A stretch of DNA of 64,000 bases from Rosenbergiella australiborealis (GCF_018494035.1 NZ_JABBFO010000013.1:1-64000), one strand, 5' to 3'. Shown: positions 20,827 through 36,825, numbered from the stretch's first letter. Numbers and translations are program-made. Notes: generated by a model not told the origin, from the letters alone.

Positions 20827-21630
20827 ATGCATCCGATGCTGAACATCGCCGTGCGCGCAGCGCGCAAGGCCGGCAATCTTATCGCCAAAAACTATGAAAC
20901 GCCTGACGCAGTAGAAACGAATCAAAAAGGTACCAACGATTTTGTCACCAACGTTGACCGTGACGCCGAGCGTTTAATTATCGAAGTTATCCGTAAATCT
21001 TATCCGCAGCACAGCATTGTTACGGAAGAGAGCGGTGATTTAGGTGGTGAGGATAAGGATATACAATGGGTTATCGATCCCCTGGATGGCACCAGTAACT
21101 TTATTAAACGTTTCCCTCACTTCTCCGTTTCTATCGCCGTGCGTATCAAAGGCCGTACTGAAGTGGCCGTTGTTTATGATCCAATGCGTAACGAACTTTT
21201 CACCGCGGTACGTGGCCAAGGTGCACAGCTTAATGGTTACCGTTTACGTGGCAGCACTGCCCGCGATTTAGACGGCACTATCCTCGCAACAGGCTTCCCT
21301 TTCAAAGCAAAACAACACTCAGCAAGCTACTTGAATGTGGTTACGGCATTATTTACTAAATGCGCTGATTTTCGTCGCACTGGCTCTGCCGCATTGGATT
21401 TAGCTTATGTCGCAGCAGGCCGCACTGACGGTTATTTTGAAATCGGTCTTAAGCCTTGGGATTTTGCAGCAGGTGAATTGCTTGTACGTGAAGCAGGAAG
21501 CCTTATCACTGATTTTACTGGCGGACATGGCTATTTGCAGTCAGGAAATATTGTTGCCGGTAACTCACGCGTTGTACGTGATATGTTAGCGATTATGCGC
21601 GATCAACTTAGTGACGCGTTAAAACGCTAA
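20827..21630 (+). CDS. suhB: Inositol-1-monophosphatase SuhB
   Basis: 267 residues. Metal-dependent phosphatase with the signature WVIDPLDGTSNF and a C-terminal WDFAAGELLVREAG. In E. coli SuhB also joins the rRNA antitermination complex with NusB/NusE. Transcribed alone, divergent from trmJ, and ends at a bidirectional terminator shared with glyA. Confidence 0.97.
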   Translation: MHPMLNIAVRAARKAGNLIAKNYETPDAVETNQKGTNDFVTNVDRDAERLIIEVIRKSYPQHSIVTEESGDLGGEDKDIQWVIDPLDGTSNFIKRFPHFSVSIAVRIKGRTEVAVVYDPMRNELFTAVRGQGAQLNGYRLRGSTARDLDGTILATGFPFKAKQHSASYLNVVTALFTKCADFRRTGSAALDLAYVAAGRTDGYFEIGLKPWDFAAGELLVREAGSLITDFTGGHGYLQSGNIVAGNSRVVRDMLAIMRDQLSDALKR

Positions 21631-21644
21631 GCCTTCTTAAAAAG

Positions 21645-21678
21645 AAAAGCCGCGATAGGTGACTATCGCGGCTTTTTT
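21645..21678. terminator. Bidirectional terminator between suhB and glyA
   Basis: AAAAGCCGCGATAG and CTATCGCGGCTTTT form a stem flanked by A and T runs on both sides, so it works for both convergent genes. Confidence 0.92.
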
Positions 21679-21692
21679 ATTGCATCACTATT

Positions 21693-22946
21693 TTACGCGT
21701 AAACAGGGAAACGAGCACAAAGCGCTAGCACTTGACCTTTCACTCGTTCAATCGTTGCCGCGTCGTTTACATTATCTAATACGTCGGCGATCCACCCTGC
21801 TAACTCGCGAACTTCCGCTTCTTTAAAGCCACGGCGCGTTACCGCTGGGGTACCGATACGGATACCCGAAGTGACAAATGGGCTTTTCGGATCGTTAGGT
21901 ACGCTGTTTTTGTTTACGGTAATATTCGCGCTACCCAGCGCGGCATCCGCTTCTTTACCGGTGAGATTCTTCTCAACCAAGTCCAACAAGAACAGATGGT
22001 TATGCGTACCGCCAGAGACGATGTTATAACCACGCTCAAGCAGAACCTCTACCATCGCTTTAGCGTTTTTAGCGACTTGCTGTTGGTAAGTTTTGAACTC
22101 TGGCTCCATCGCTTCTTTGAAGGCTACCGCTTTACCGGCGATAACATGCATCAATGGACCACCCTGACCGCCCGGGAATACGGCAGAGTTCAATTTCTTA
22201 TACAGGTCTTCATCACCGCCTTGCGCCAAGATCAGGCCGCCGCGTGGACCGGCTAAAGTTTTATGGGTCGTTGTAGTAACCACATGCGCATGCGGTAGCG
22301 GATTAGGATAGACGTCAGCAGCGACTAAGCCTGCGACGTGTGCCATATCGACAAATAACCATGCGCCGATACTATCCGCGATTTCACGCATTTTTGCCCA
22401 ATCGCAGACACCTGAGTAAGCAGAGAATCCGCCAATGATCATTTTAGGCTTATGTTGCTGAGCAAGTGCCGCAAGCTCGTCATAATCGATCTTACCGCTT
22501 TCATCGATGCCGTAAGGGATGACATTATAGAGTTTACCGGACAGGTTAACCGGAGAACCATGCGTTAAATGGCCGCCGTGAGCCAAGTTCATACCAAGGA
22601 TAGTATCGCCTGGCGTTAATAGAGCGGTGAACACACCAAAGTTAGCTTGAGAGCCTGAGTGAGGCTGGACGTTCGCGTAGTCTGCACCAAATAGCGCTTT
22701 TGCACGATCAATCGCCAGTTGTTCTACGATATCAACGTACTCACAACCACCATAATAGCGTTTGCCTGGATAACCTTCGGCATACTTATTGGTCAGTTGG
22801 GATCCTTGCGCTTCCATTACACGTGGACTGGTGTAGTTTTCTGAGGCAATCAGTTCAATATGCTCTTCCTGACGCACTTTCTCTTGCTCCATTGCCTGCC
22901 ATAGTGCCGCATCGTAATCGGCTATGTTCATTTCTCGCTTTAACAT
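21693..22946 (-). CDS. glyA: Serine hydroxymethyltransferase
   Basis: 417 residues, as in E. coli. PLP-binding lysine in [15 protein letters not shown]. Interconverts serine and glycine and charges tetrahydrofolate with one-carbon units for purine synthesis. ATG 22946 has GGAG upstream and matches [12 protein letters not shown]; upstream in-frame starts would add a spurious extension. A PurR operator lies about 110 bases upstream. Confidence 0.98.
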   Translation of the reverse strand: MLKREMNIADYDAALWQAMEQEKVRQEEHIELIASENYTSPRVMEAQGSQLTNKYAEGYPGKRYYGGCEYVDIVEQLAIDRAKALFGADYANVQPHSGSQANFGVFTALLTPGDTILGMNLAHGGHLTHGSPVNLSGKLYNVIPYGIDESGKIDYDELAALAQQHKPKMIIGGFSAYSGVCDWAKMREIADSIGAWLFVDMAHVAGLVAADVYPNPLPHAHVVTTTTHKTLAGPRGGLILAQGGDEDLYKKLNSAVFPGGQGGPLMHVIAGKAVAFKEAMEPEFKTYQQQVAKNAKAMVEVLLERGYNIVSGGTHNHLFLLDLVEKNLTGKEADAALGSANITVNKNSVPNDPKSPFVTSGIRIGTPAVTRRGFKEAEVRELAGWIADVLDNVNDAATIERVKGQVLALCARFPVYA

Positions 22947-23271
22947 TCCCATCTCCACTCAGCTTACTTTTAACATCGAAAATGCCCCATAAGGGTAATA
23001 CCAGTTAGTGTAAACTCTTTTCAGTCTACGTGGTAGAGACAAACTCCTCTTTTTACGCAATCGTTTGGCTTACTTATTTAGTCATATTACAGCACCCTAT
23101 TCCGTCTTTTCACAGTGCGAACATCATAAACGCAATAGCAAGCAAAAAGGTAAAATCGATCGCTAAGGGCGCGCTTGTTTGGAATGGGGGAATGGAACAA
23201 TAATGACGAGATTAACGGGGGATTGCCCCCGTCTTAAGAAGTGAGACGGTGACTTAGTTTAGTGTCGCGGC
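22947..23271. other. glyA upstream region
   Basis: 325 bases with no gene. It contains the glyA promoter region and a PurR-type operator (23055-23070). The hmp gene that lies here divergently in E. coli is absent. Confidence 0.6.
23055..23070 (-). promoter_or_regulatory. PurR operator of glyA
   Basis: ACGCAATCGTTTGGCT matches the 16-bp PurR consensus with its central CG and one mismatch in the right half. glyA is a known PurR target in E. coli. Confidence 0.65.
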
Positions 23272-23871
<600 letters not shown>

Positions 23872-23906
23872 AAAGCGTTGCGGAGCGAACCCCTGACCAA
23901 CGCTTT
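23872..23906 (-). terminator. Likely terminator of purL
   Basis: AAAGCGTTG and CAACGCTTT form a 9-bp stem with a 17-base loop. On the minus strand GTTGTTATG follows, a weak T run. It lies 22 bases past the purL stop. Confidence 0.55.
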
Positions 23907-23927
23907 AAGAGTTTTCCAGAATCGTGC

Positions 23928-26900
23928 TTATCCTAACTGCTTACGCGCATTTCTGAAGAGACGCATCCAAGGGCTATCTTCTCCCCAATTTTCTGGGTGC
24001 CATGAGTTGCTCACTGTACGAAATACGCGCTCTGGGTGAGGCATCATTATCGTTACTCGTCCAGAAGTGTTGGTCACCGCAGTAATACCATTTGGCGAGC
24101 CATTCGGGTTCGCCGGATACTGTTCGGTCACTTCACCACGGTTATTCACAAAACGCAAAGCCGCAAGCTTATTGGCTTCAAGCTGTTGTAAATGATCGCT
24201 ATTGCGAACTTCGACAAAGCCTTCACCGTGGGAAACTGCGATAGGCATCCGTGATCCGACCATGCCTTCTAACACCAATGATGGACTTTCAACGACTTCA
24301 ACTAAGCTGAAGCGCGCTTCAAAACGCTCAGATTGGTTACGAACAAAGCGCGGCCATAATTCACTACCAGGAATAATTTCACGTAAGTTAGAAACCATCT
24401 GACAGCCGTTACACACCCCAAGTGCCAAAGTCTGATCACGATTGAAGAATTCAGCAAAGGTGTCTCTTACCCGTGGATTGAAAAGTATGGATTTCGCCCA
24501 ACCTTCTCCCGCTCCAAGCACATCCCCGTATGAGAAACCACCGCATGCTGCAAGCATATGGAAACCATCGAGATTAGTACGTCCTGCCAGTAAGTCGCTC
24601 ATGTGTACATCGCGAGTATCAAAACCTGCGCGGTGGAACGCTGCAGCCATTTCAACATGAGAGTTAACCCCTTGCTCACGGAGTACTGCCAGCACGGGAC
24701 GTGCACCTGTTGCAATCATCGGTGCCGCTACATCCTCATTCGGGTCAAAGCTCAGCGAGGCATTTAACCCCGGATCACCTTCATCACATTTTGCTTGATG
24801 TTCTTCATCTGCACATGCGGGGTTATCACGCAAACGCTGGATCTGCCAAGTCGTTTCTGCCCACCATTCGCGCAGTGTAGAGCGTTTTTCGTGGTAGATC
24901 GTTTGTTGTTGAGCAACAAGAGTGAAATGGTCACCACGACTCGCCTTACCGATAATATGTAAAACGTCACTAAGCCCATGTTGAGCAAAGATGGCTTGTA
25001 CCGCAGATAATCTATCACCTGCAATTTGTAACACGGCACCGAGCTCTTCGTTAAAGAGCGCAGCAATAGGCTCTCCCCCTAATGTGCTGATATCGGCATC
25101 GATCGCGCAATGTCCAGCAAAGGCCATTTCAGCAAGAGTGACTAATAGACCACCGTCTGAGCGGTCATGATACGCCAGTAATTGGCGCTCACTAATCAAT
25201 TGTTGAATCGCATTGAAGAAACCACGAAGTTTTTCGCAATCCCGAACATCTGCAGGCTGTTGACCTAACTGACGATAGACTTGTGCCAATGCAGTTGCGC
25301 CGAGTGCCTGTTTCCCCTGCCCTAAATCAACGAGTAAAAGGAGGTTGTCTCGATCCGAGCGTAATTCTGGTGTCACCGTCAAGCGGACATCTTCCACGCG
25401 TGCAAAAGCTGTGATAGCCAGCGACATTGGCGAGATAACCTCACGGTTTTCGCCCTGCTCCTGCCAACGGGTTTTCATTGACATGGAGTCTTTACCAACG
25501 GGAATCGTTAAACCAAGCGCTGGGCATAACTCTTCGCCAACGGCCTTAACCGCATCATACAATCCAGCATCTTCTCCTGGGTGCCCGGCAGCGGCCATCC
25601 AGTTAGCAGAAAGTTTAATTTGCTTAAGGTCACCGATAGCCGTCGCGGCAATATTGGTCAGCGCTTCACCCACTGCCAATCGTGCTGACGCTGCGTAATC
25701 GAGCAGTGCAACCGGCGCACGCTCGCCCATTGCAAAAGCTTCACCAGTGTAGCTATCTAAACTGGTGGTAGTCACGGCGCAGTTAGCCACCGGAATTTGC
25801 CAAGGTCCGACCATTTGGTCACGTGCAACCATACCGGTCACGGTACGGTCGCCGATAGTGATTAAGAATGTTTTTTCAGCGACGGCAGGTAAGTGCATGA
25901 CGCGTTTCACCGCATCCGCCAGATGAATATCATGTGCGGTAAAGCTATCACCATGAGCCTGTTGACGACGAACGTCACGGGTCATTTTAGGGGTTTTACC
26001 TAATAATACATCCAGTGGCATGTCGATCGGCTGGTTAGCAAAATGCGGATCATTCAGTGTTAGATGTTGTTGTTCCGTTGCCTCGCCAATAACAGCATAA
26101 GGCGCACGTTCACGCTGACAAATAGCATCAAATTCAGCCAATTTATCCGCATCGATTGCTAACACATAACGTTCCTGAGATTCGTTACACCAAATTTCCA
26201 GCGGTGTCATACCCGGCTCATCATTAAGAATTTTGCGAAGGTCGAAACGTCCACCTCGTCCACCGTCTGACACAAGCTCAGGCATCGCATTGGAAAGCCC
26301 ACCTGCCCCAACATCATGGATAAATAGAATCGGATTCGCTTCACCACGCTGCCAGCAACGGTCAATGACTTCCTGACAGCGACGTTCCATTTCTGGATTA
26401 TCACGCTGTACCGACGCAAAGTCTAAGTCCGCATCCGATTGACCGGAATCCATTGATGATGCGGCTCCGCCACCCAAACCAATATTCATTGAGGGGCCAC
26501 CGAGTACGATCAATTTTGCACCGACGGTAATCTCGCCTTTTTGCACATGATCATCACGGATATTACCGATTCCGCCCGCTAACATAATCGGTTTATGGTA
26601 GCCACGGATCTCTTCGCCATTGTGGCTGTTGACTTTTTCTTCGTAGGTTCGGAAATAGCCATTGAGCGCAGGGCGACCAAATTCATTATTAAATGCCGCG
26701 CCGCCTAAGGGGCCATCTAGCATAATGTCCAACGCAGTCACAATACGTTCCGGCTTGCCGAAATCTTCTTCCCAAGGTTGTTCAAAACCAGGAATCCGTA
26801 AGTTCGAGACAGAGAAGCCGGTTAAACCTGCTTTAGGTTTTGCTCCACGACCGGTTGCGCCCTCATCACGAATCTCTCCGCCTGAACCTGTCGCAGCTCC

Positions 26901-27818
26901 CGGCCACGGTGAAATAGCCGTAGGATGGTTATGCGTTTCAACCTTCATTAAAATATGAATCGGTTGTTGATGGAAATCGTACTGGCCTGTTTTCGCATCA
27001 GCATAAAAACGCCCAGCGACCGATCCTTCCATTACCGCAGCATTATCTTTATAGGCGGACAGCACATGTTCTGGCGTTGTCTCAAAAGTATTTTTGATCA
27101 TTTTAAACAGCGATTTAGGTTGCTGTACGCCATCAATGATCCAATCAGCGTTAAAAATTTTGTGGCGGCAATGCTCTGAGTTCGCTTGTGCAAACATATA
27201 CAGCTCAACATCATTAGGATTACGTCCTAATTGAGTGAAAGCATTGAGTAGATAGTCAATTTCATCTTCAGCCAGCGCAAGACCGAGGCGGGTATTCGCT
27301 TCTGCCAGTGCTTGACGGCCACCTTGTTGAATGTCCACTGTCGTCAGTGGGTGGGGAGCCTGTTGGGTAAACAGTTGCTCTGCCTGAGAGAGATCAGTAA
27401 AAACAGTTTCCATCATCCGGTCATGGAGTAACCCAGTCAGTTGGGAAAACTGTTTAGCATCAAGCTCAGGTGCATCAACATAGAAAGCAAGACCGCGTTC
27501 TAAACGCTTAACCATAAGTAATTCACAGTTATGAGCAATGTCCGTAGCCTTCGATGACCATGGAGAGATGGTACCTGGACGTGGTGTGACTAAAAGTAAT
27601 CGCCCCTGCGGGGTATGCTCAGTCAAAGAAGGGCCATAGCGTAATAACTTTTCTAATCGCGTCGTTTGCTCATCGGTTAACGGTTGCGTCACATCAGCAA
27701 AATGCACGTATTCGGCATAGAGTGAACGGATAGGCAATTGAAGTTCTTGAAAGGTGGTGACTAGCTTGTTAACTCGAAAGGCAGACAGGGCAGGCGAACC
27801 ACGCAAAATTTCCATCAT
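23928..27818 (-). CDS. purL: Phosphoribosylformylglycinamidine synthase
   Basis: 1296 residues (E. coli 1295). Fourth step of purine synthesis: FGAR plus glutamine and ATP to FGAM. Domain order: N-terminal linker, two AIRS-related ATP-binding halves ([38 protein letters not shown]), and a C-terminal glutamine amidotransferase. The nucleophile is in LGVCNGCQM and the His/Glu are in [11 protein letters not shown]. Preceded by a PurR operator at 27908. Starts at two consecutive ATG codons. Confidence 0.98.
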   Translation of the reverse strand: MMEILRGSPALSAFRVNKLVTTFQELQLPIRSLYAEYVHFADVTQPLTDEQTTRLEKLLRYGPSLTEHTPQGRLLLVTPRPGTISPWSSKATDIAHNCELLMVKRLERGLAFYVDAPELDAKQFSQLTGLLHDRMMETVFTDLSQAEQLFTQQAPHPLTTVDIQQGGRQALAEANTRLGLALAEDEIDYLLNAFTQLGRNPNDVELYMFAQANSEHCRHKIFNADWIIDGVQQPKSLFKMIKNTFETTPEHVLSAYKDNAAVMEGSVAGRFYADAKTGQYDFHQQPIHILMKVETHNHPTAISPWPGAATGSGGEIRDEGATGRGAKPKAGLTGFSVSNLRIPGFEQPWEEDFGKPERIVTALDIMLDGPLGGAAFNNEFGRPALNGYFRTYEEKVNSHNGEEIRGYHKPIMLAGGIGNIRDDHVQKGEITVGAKLIVLGGPSMNIGLGGGAASSMDSGQSDADLDFASVQRDNPEMERRCQEVIDRCWQRGEANPILFIHDVGAGGLSNAMPELVSDGGRGGRFDLRKILNDEPGMTPLEIWCNESQERYVLAIDADKLAEFDAICQRERAPYAVIGEATEQQHLTLNDPHFANQPIDMPLDVLLGKTPKMTRDVRRQQAHGDSFTAHDIHLADAVKRVMHLPAVAEKTFLITIGDRTVTGMVARDQMVGPWQIPVANCAVTTTSLDSYTGEAFAMGERAPVALLDYAASARLAVGEALTNIAATAIGDLKQIKLSANWMAAAGHPGEDAGLYDAVKAVGEELCPALGLTIPVGKDSMSMKTRWQEQGENREVISPMSLAITAFARVEDVRLTVTPELRSDRDNLLLLVDLGQGKQALGATALAQVYRQLGQQPADVRDCEKLRGFFNAIQQLISERQLLAYHDRSDGGLLVTLAEMAFAGHCAIDADISTLGGEPIAALFNEELGAVLQIAGDRLSAVQAIFAQHGLSDVLHIIGKASRGDHFTLVAQQQTIYHEKRSTLREWWAETTWQIQRLRDNPACADEEHQAKCDEGDPGLNASLSFDPNEDVAAPMIATGARPVLAVLREQGVNSHVEMAAAFHRAGFDTRDVHMSDLLAGRTNLDGFHMLAACGGFSYGDVLGAGEGWAKSILFNPRVRDTFAEFFNRDQTLALGVCNGCQMVSNLREIIPGSELWPRFVRNQSERFEARFSLVEVVESPSLVLEGMVGSRMPIAVSHGEGFVEVRNSDHLQQLEANKLAALRFVNNRGEVTEQYPANPNGSPNGITAVTNTSGRVTIMMPHPERVFRTVSNSWHPENWGEDSPWMRLFRNARKQLG

Positions 27819-27907
27819 TAATCATCTCTCGTCGTCGGTATGTCTGGCTGACATACTCAGGCGCTACAGTGGGAAAACGGCGCTAGTATAATGAATCTCG
27901 ACGCAAT

Positions 27908-27923
27908 ACGAAACCGTTTGCGC
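27908..27923 (-). promoter_or_regulatory. PurR operator of purL
   Basis: On the minus strand GCGCAAACGGTTTCGT, which differs from the PurR consensus by little and resembles the known E. coli purL operator. It lies 90 bases upstream of the start codon. Confidence 0.8.
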
Positions 27924-28088
27924 CGAATTTATCTTAATCATCGGCCTGGCAATCATTGAACATTTATTGCTTAAAAATTTGCGATCTGACGTTAAATTGC
28001 TCAGAATGCTCTCCGCCTTGCGTGAAGAAATCATAAGATTCACTCCCTAATATTAGGGGAAACGCGAGCAGAACCGAGAGATAACTAT

Positions 28089-30621
<2,533 letters not shown>

Positions 30622-30975
30622 TTACGACTTGCTGTAAGTTTTTGTTATTTTTCCATTAACATCGATATTAAATTCAAATCGATAATTTTTTCCATTTATT
30701 GTGTAAACCAATCCGTAATCGCTATTATTTACTAATTCCACCTTTATACAGGTATTAGGATATTTTCTAGCTATGCCATCCTCCATAACTAATGGTGGAT
30801 GGTAATTATTTACAGAATAACTAAGCATATAAAAACCTACAATATCTCCGGGTTCTGACGCAATACAAATAGAATTTTTAAGCACAACAGCGTCACCTTT
30901 ATCACGGAAGACCAACCTATCACCAATGCAACCGGATAGGAAAAAAAGCATAAACGATAAATAGACATATTTCAT
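30622..30975 (-). CDS. Putative lipoprotein, immunity-like
   Basis: 117 residues. MKYVYLSFMLFFLSGC is a lipoprotein signal with lipobox LSGC. The mature part is small and ends in a two-strand-like region GLVYTINGKNYRFEFNI. From memory this resembles the family annotated as putative T6SS immunity periplasmic lipoproteins (DUF7480). The start ATG overlaps by one base the end of a decayed zinc-peptidase effector-like gene, and GGAGG lies 11 bases upstream. This is the arrangement of an effector and its cognate immunity gene. A GTG three bases upstream is an alternative start. Confidence 0.55.
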   Translation of the reverse strand: MKYVYLSFMLFFLSGCIGDRLVFRDKGDAVVLKNSICIASEPGDIVGFYMLSYSVNNYHPPLVMEDGIARKYPNTCIKVELVNNSDYGLVYTINGKNYRFEFNIDVNGKITKTYSKS

Positions 30976-31383
30976 CACAGAGGAAATCCTCCAATGACTT
31001 TCTGATATTTTACAATCAAAGATTTTTTAGGCTCGGTGTAATCGTAATTTATGTCATTGACTATACGTTTAAAACCGTTAAAACCGAATCTGATAAGTAA
31101 CCAATAATCCGCGACAATACTCGCCTGTTGCTCCATGGGGTAACTAGCTAACATTTTTTATCAAGATCGTATTTATCATTTACCGCCTAGGAAACTAAAC
31201 CACGAACTTTGACATTCATACTACGCTGATATTGCCAAATATGCATCATTTGATGCATAGCAAAGGGTAAGTAGCGATGTGATAAACCCAGAACTGATTA
31301 TATCGGATGTCGTGGCCATAGAGCTCCATTGCCAAGCGAATTTCACCCGTCGTTAATAATCGTAAACCACCTCTTTTAAGCAT
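30975..31383 (-). pseudogene. Remnant of a Vgr-related zinc peptidase effector-like gene
   Basis: Starting at ATG 31383 the frame reads MLKRGGLRLLTTGEIRLAME and stops at 31246. A second frame gives HQMMHIWQYQRSMNVKVRGL and then a stop. A third, from about 31128, gives MEQQASIVADYWLLIRFGFN and runs to TGA 30975-30977. Together these follow the order of the Vgr-related peptidase family, whose intact members carry an HEMTHVWQ-type zinc motif. Here the glutamate is replaced (HQMMH), the middle is deleted and there are at least two frameshifts, so the gene is dead. Confidence 0.6.
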
Positions 31384-31455
31384 AGGGACTCCTTCCCACA
31401 TAACATTTAACCATTTTGTATTAACCTATAACATAAGGCTTTTATGCCCAAAGTA

Positions 31456-31775
31456 TTATGGCTCGACCTCGAAGTTTTCAGATAAGTGCCCATTAAAAAC
31501 GGAACCGATACCCATGCCGAAAATGTAGAGATCATGCTGTTTTCCTTGGCGATCGATAGTAACCTTATCGATCTTTAGGTGGAGCGGCTATAGGTTTGGA
31601 TTCTTGAACATATTTTGGGGGTGGAAAACCTTTAGCTTGAGTATGGTTTTTGCTGCCTAACACAGATTCGTATGGATGGGCTTGTGCGGCGGCTTCCCCC
31701 CTCCCTACGTTCTAAAGCGTCCAAAAAACCATCATTATTGGGCTTTTCGGAGTTCCGTGTTACAGTGCGCGGCAT
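31456..31775 (-). pseudogene. Frameshifted unknown gene upstream of the peptidase remnant
   Basis: ATG 31775 opens MPRTVTRNSEKPNNDGFLDA. After frame changes the sequence continues AQAHPYESVLGSKNHTQAKG and then KIDKVTIDRQGKQHDLYIFG, ending near 31456. The stretches are protein-like but the frame is broken at least twice. I do not recognise the family. Its place before a Vgr-related peptidase suggests part of the same secreted-effector cassette. Confidence 0.35.
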
Positions 31776-31988
31776 TGAAATTCCTTATCCTATAACCCAT
31801 CGCGAGATAGGCTCGCACATGAGGGTTTTAGGGGGATGATTTTCGGTCTGTGTTACGGTTTTGTGTTACGCAAGTGAGTGCATCAGTGTTTTATACTGCG
31901 CAAATCCACAGGCAGTTAACCCCCGTAAGGAATGCAATAGTTATATAACCAATTGATTATATAAGATAAAAAAAGGTAAGTGATTGAA
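31776..31988. other. yfhL upstream region
   Basis: No gene. TATACT at about 31890 is a possible -10 for yfhL. The stretch marks the end of the accessory patch. Confidence 0.35.
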
Positions 31989-32237
31989 GTGGCTTTACTA
32001 ATTACAAAAAGCTGTATCAATTGTGATATGTGCGAACCAGAATGTCCTAATCAAGCCATCGCGCTCGGTACAGAGATCTATGAAATCGATCCGACTCGTT
32101 GCACTGAATGCATCGGGCATTACGAGGCACCGACCTGCCAACGTGTATGTCCTATCACACATACGATCATTCAGGATGCTGCGTGGCAGGAAACTCGTGA
32201 ACAGCTATGGGAAAAGTTCGTAATGCTTTACCCATAG
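31989..32237 (+). CDS. yfhL: YfhL family 4Fe-4S dicluster ferredoxin
   Basis: 82 residues. Two cluster motifs: CINCDMCEPEC and CTECIGHYEAPTCQRVCP, the second with the long insertion typical of the Alvin-type ferredoxins. Electron carrier; physiological partner not settled. GTG 31989 aligns with the E. coli start; GTG 31980 is an alternative but sits only three bases after AAGG. Convergent with acpS. Confidence 0.9.
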   Translation: MALLITKSCINCDMCEPECPNQAIALGTEIYEIDPTRCTECIGHYEAPTCQRVCPITHTIIQDAAWQETREQLWEKFVMLYP

Positions 32238-32250
32238 TCGCCAAAATGTT

Positions 32251-32634
32251 TTACTCACTCTCGAAAATAACCGTCGCACAGGCGTAGCGGCGTTCATCCG
32301 CGAGGGTTACATGGTGGTGCTTAATCTGTAATTCCTCAGCAAGTTTCGCGGCTTGTCCAAGAAGTCTTAAACATGGCTTACCGAGAGGATTGTTAAAAAC
32401 TTCAAATTGATTAAACGCTAATCCACTACGGATCCCCGTTCCGAACGCTTTTGCTGCCGCTTCTTTCACCGCAAAACGTTTCGCTAAAAACCGTACGGGT
32501 TGATGGTGCTGCTGATACTGTAACCATTCACTTTCGGTTAAAACGCGTTTTGCTAACCGGTCACCTGAACGTTCTATCACCTGTTCGATACGGGTGATTT
32601 CGACAATATCAGTCCCCAGCCCCACGATAGCCAT
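32251..32634 (-). CDS. acpS: Holo-[acyl-carrier-protein] synthase
   Basis: 127 residues. Motifs [11 protein letters not shown] (metal-binding Asp) and [15 protein letters not shown]. Transfers 4'-phosphopantetheine from CoA to ACP, needed for fatty acid synthesis. The ATG overlaps the pdxJ stop by one base (TAATG), so the two are translationally coupled, as in E. coli. Confidence 0.97.
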   Translation of the reverse strand: MAIVGLGTDIVEITRIEQVIERSGDRLAKRVLTESEWLQYQQHHQPVRFLAKRFAVKEAAAKAFGTGIRSGLAFNQFEVFNNPLGKPCLRLLGQAAKLAEELQIKHHHVTLADERRYACATVIFESE

Positions 32635-33365
32635 TAGCGTCGTGCATCCTGTAAACACTGTTTCATTTCGCGTACGGCATCCGCCAGTCCACTGAACAGT
32701 GCACGGCCGATTATCGCGTGTCCAATGTTAAGCTCGTAGATCTCCGGTAATGCTGCAATCGCTTGAACGTTATGGTAAGTCAGTCCGTGTCCAGCATTCA
32801 CTTTCAGGCCTTTGGACGCCGCGTAGCTCACTGCGACCCGGATACGTTCTAATTCGTTTTCAACTTCCTGAGGATCTTGTGCTTGCGCGTAAGCCCCGGT
32901 ATGGATCTCAATAAAAGGCGCTTTTGCCGCAACGGCTGCATCAATTTGTTGAATATCAGGATCGATAAATAATGACACTAAAATTCCCGCTTGCTGTAAA
33001 CGAGCCGCCGCGTCATTCATTTTACTCTGCTGCCCCGCAACATCGAGGCCGCCTTCTGTCGTGACCTCTTCACGCTTTTCAGGAACTAAACAACAGAAAT
33101 GTGGCCGGGTTTGGCAGGCAATAGTGAGCATCTCTTCGGTGACGGCCATTTCTAAGTTCATACGTGTTTGAATGGTTGCACGCAATAAGGCGATATCACG
33201 ATCAGTAATATGGCGGCGGTCTTCACGTAAATGAACGGTAATACCATCCGCTCCGGCTTGTTCTGCAACAAAGGCCGCTTGTACCGGATCGGGATATTGC
33301 GTGCCCCGTGCATTTCGTACCGTCGCAATATGATCAATATTTACGCCTAAATAAACTTCCGCCAT
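32634..33365 (-). CDS. pdxJ: Pyridoxine 5'-phosphate synthase
   Basis: 243 residues. TIM barrel with [16 protein letters not shown] at the N-terminus and [12 protein letters not shown] near the C-terminus. Condenses 1-deoxy-xylulose 5-phosphate with aminoacetone phosphate to form the pyridoxine ring. Fifth gene of the lepB-rnc-era-recO-pdxJ-acpS run. Confidence 0.97.
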   Translation of the reverse strand: MAEVYLGVNIDHIATVRNARGTQYPDPVQAAFVAEQAGADGITVHLREDRRHITDRDIALLRATIQTRMNLEMAVTEEMLTIACQTRPHFCCLVPEKREEVTTEGGLDVAGQQSKMNDAAARLQQAGILVSLFIDPDIQQIDAAVAAKAPFIEIHTGAYAQAQDPQEVENELERIRVAVSYAASKGLKVNAGHGLTYHNVQAIAALPEIYELNIGHAIIGRALFSGLADAVREMKQCLQDARR

Positions 33366-33409
33366 GCTAGACCTCTAAAATAATCACGTAAAATAAGGGA
33401 CTGTGTAGG

Positions 33410-34132
33410 TTACCCTTCAGGCTTGTTCACAGGTAATTGAAACTGCCGAAAGAGCGCTTGGCTTTTTAACGGGCGCCCCCCTAAGTAAGGTTTAAGCGCC
33501 ATACGTGTAAATCGCTTTGCTGCCCGCAGTGTATCAATTTCTGGAAATTCTCGCTGATAAAATGCTTTTAATTGCCGCCCAGTAAAGGTCTGCGAAGTAG
33601 GCATAACACTTGCTATAAAACCCCGTTCTTGCCGGTAGTTATAGGTCATCTCATCGCTCACTTCTTCACCTGTTCCTGCACAGTGAAGAAAATCAACGCC
33701 ATACCCTAGATGCGCTAAAAGTGAAAACTCAAAGCGTCGTAGTGCTGGTTCAGGAGATGAATCGAGTGCGGCAAGGGATTGCAGGCAATGGAGATAATCA
33801 AAGAACAGGGCTGAATAGCCTATTTCCTGTCCGAGAACCCTCATTAGTAGTTCGTTGACGTAAAGTCCGCAGTAGAGATAGGTTCCATTTAACGGTAATC
33901 CCATCGAGACAGGCTCGGCACTGCGTAAGGTTTTAACCTCTCCTTTCCCACTCCAACGCATTAATAGGGGGGTAAAGGGCTGTAGCGCACCTTTGAGATT
34001 GGAACGGCGTGAACGAGCTCCTTTGGCTAATACCGTGACTCGTCCATCGCTTTCGCTAAAGATATCAAGTAATAAGCTCGTTTCGCTGTAAGGGCGAGCA
34101 TGCAAAACAAAAACGCGCTGCCAGCCCTCCAT
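33410..34132 (-). CDS. recO: DNA repair protein RecO
   Basis: 240 residues. N-terminal OB fold ([20 protein letters not shown]) and helical C-terminal domain. Acts with RecR to load RecA on SSB-coated DNA in the RecFOR pathway. ATG 34132 is three bases after the era stop, so it is coupled to era. Confidence 0.95.
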   Translation of the reverse strand: MEGWQRVFVLHARPYSETSLLLDIFSESDGRVTVLAKGARSRRSNLKGALQPFTPLLMRWSGKGEVKTLRSAEPVSMGLPLNGTYLYCGLYVNELLMRVLGQEIGYSALFFDYLHCLQSLAALDSSPEPALRRFEFSLLAHLGYGVDFLHCAGTGEEVSDEMTYNYRQERGFIASVMPTSQTFTGRQLKAFYQREFPEIDTLRAAKRFTRMALKPYLGGRPLKSQALFRQFQLPVNKPEG

Positions 34133-34135
34133 CAA

Positions 34136-35791
<1,656 letters not shown>

Positions 35792-35807
35792 AGTAGTAAA
35801 ATATATA

Positions 35808-35833
35808 GGTCGAGTTCATCCCTGAACTCGACC
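35808..35833 (-). other. Hairpin just downstream of lepB
   Basis: GGTCGAGTTCA and TGAACTCGACC form a perfect 11-bp stem with a 4-base loop, followed on the minus strand by TATATATTTTA. Partial terminator or second part of the rnc leader structure. Confidence 0.5.
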
Positions 35834-35837
35834 ACCA

Positions 35838-36809
35838 TCAATGGATACTGCCAATACGACTCAGTCTTACACCCGTTGGCCATTGACCTTCTTGCTTGTC
35901 AAAGCTCATCCAAATAGCAACGGCCTTACCAACAAGATTTTTCTCTGGGACGAATCCCCAATAACGGCTATCTGCGCTGTTATCACGGTTATCACCCATC
36001 ATAAAATATTCACCCGCTGGCACAATCCAAGTTGCCGGTGGTTGCCCTTCCTGCTGGTAATAATCGCCCACTTGGCTTTGCGCTTGATTAACTAAAAGGA
36101 TATTGTGCGTCACATCACCCAAGGTTTCTTGACGTTCACCCAATTGCAATCCACCCGGTAACATACCCGCTTTAGAGATCTGATAAAAGCCATTCCCCAC
36201 TTCATTACCATCAAATCCGCTGAAGGTTTGTAGAAAATCACTCTTTTCCATAGGCGAGTAGCTAATGGTAACAGGTGCTTCACAATGCCCTTCTCCACAT
36301 CCAGGTGTGACTGACACGGTTTTGCTAAACGGGTCGAATACAATTTTGTCACCCGGTAAACCAATTACGCGTTTGATGTAATCAACCGAAGGGTTTTTCG
36401 GGTATTTAAACACGACAATATCACCACGTTTAGGATGTCCTGTCGGAATTAACGTCGTTTGTGTGATCGGATCCTTCAATCCGTAGGCAAATTTTTCCAC
36501 TAGGATAAAGTCACCGATTAATAAAGTCGGCATCATTGATCCTGAAGGGATCTGAAATGGCTCATAGATAAACGAACGAACGATAAACACAATCGCGAGC
36601 ACCGGAAATACTGATACCGATGTCTCAACCCAGTTTGGCTGACGCGCGACATTGTCTAAAGCGGCTTTATCTAGCGTATTAGCCGCCTGATCTTGTGCCT
36701 GTTGGCGCTTGGCACGACGTACAGGTGCCCATTTAAACTTATCCAGACACCAAACTATGCCCGTAATTAGCGTCGCAAGTGCTAAAATCAGTGCAAACAT
36801 ATTTGCCAT
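35838..36809 (-). CDS. lepB: Signal peptidase I
   Basis: 323 residues. Two N-terminal membrane segments (about 1-22 and 60-80), then the periplasmic catalytic domain. The serine is in PSGSMMPTLLIGD and the lysine in YIKRVIGLPGDK, with GDNRDNSADSRYWG further on. Removes signal peptides of exported proteins. ATG 36809 matches the MANMFAL start. Lies 16 bases after lepA. Confidence 0.97.
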   Translation of the reverse strand: MANMFALILALATLITGIVWCLDKFKWAPVRRAKRQQAQDQAANTLDKAALDNVARQPNWVETSVSVFPVLAIVFIVRSFIYEPFQIPSGSMMPTLLIGDFILVEKFAYGLKDPITQTTLIPTGHPKRGDIVVFKYPKNPSVDYIKRVIGLPGDKIVFDPFSKTVSVTPGCGEGHCEAPVTISYSPMEKSDFLQTFSGFDGNEVGNGFYQISKAGMLPGGLQLGERQETLGDVTHNILLVNQAQSQVGDYYQQEGQPPATWIVPAGEYFMMGDNRDNSADSRYWGFVPEKNLVGKAVAIWMSFDKQEGQWPTGVRLSRIGSIH

Positions 36810-36825
36810 GACCAATCCTTTTTAA

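Noticed and set aside
24202-26958. Several antisense frames of 66-117 codons within purL
   Set aside because: All lie opposite conserved purL sequence and have no start signals.
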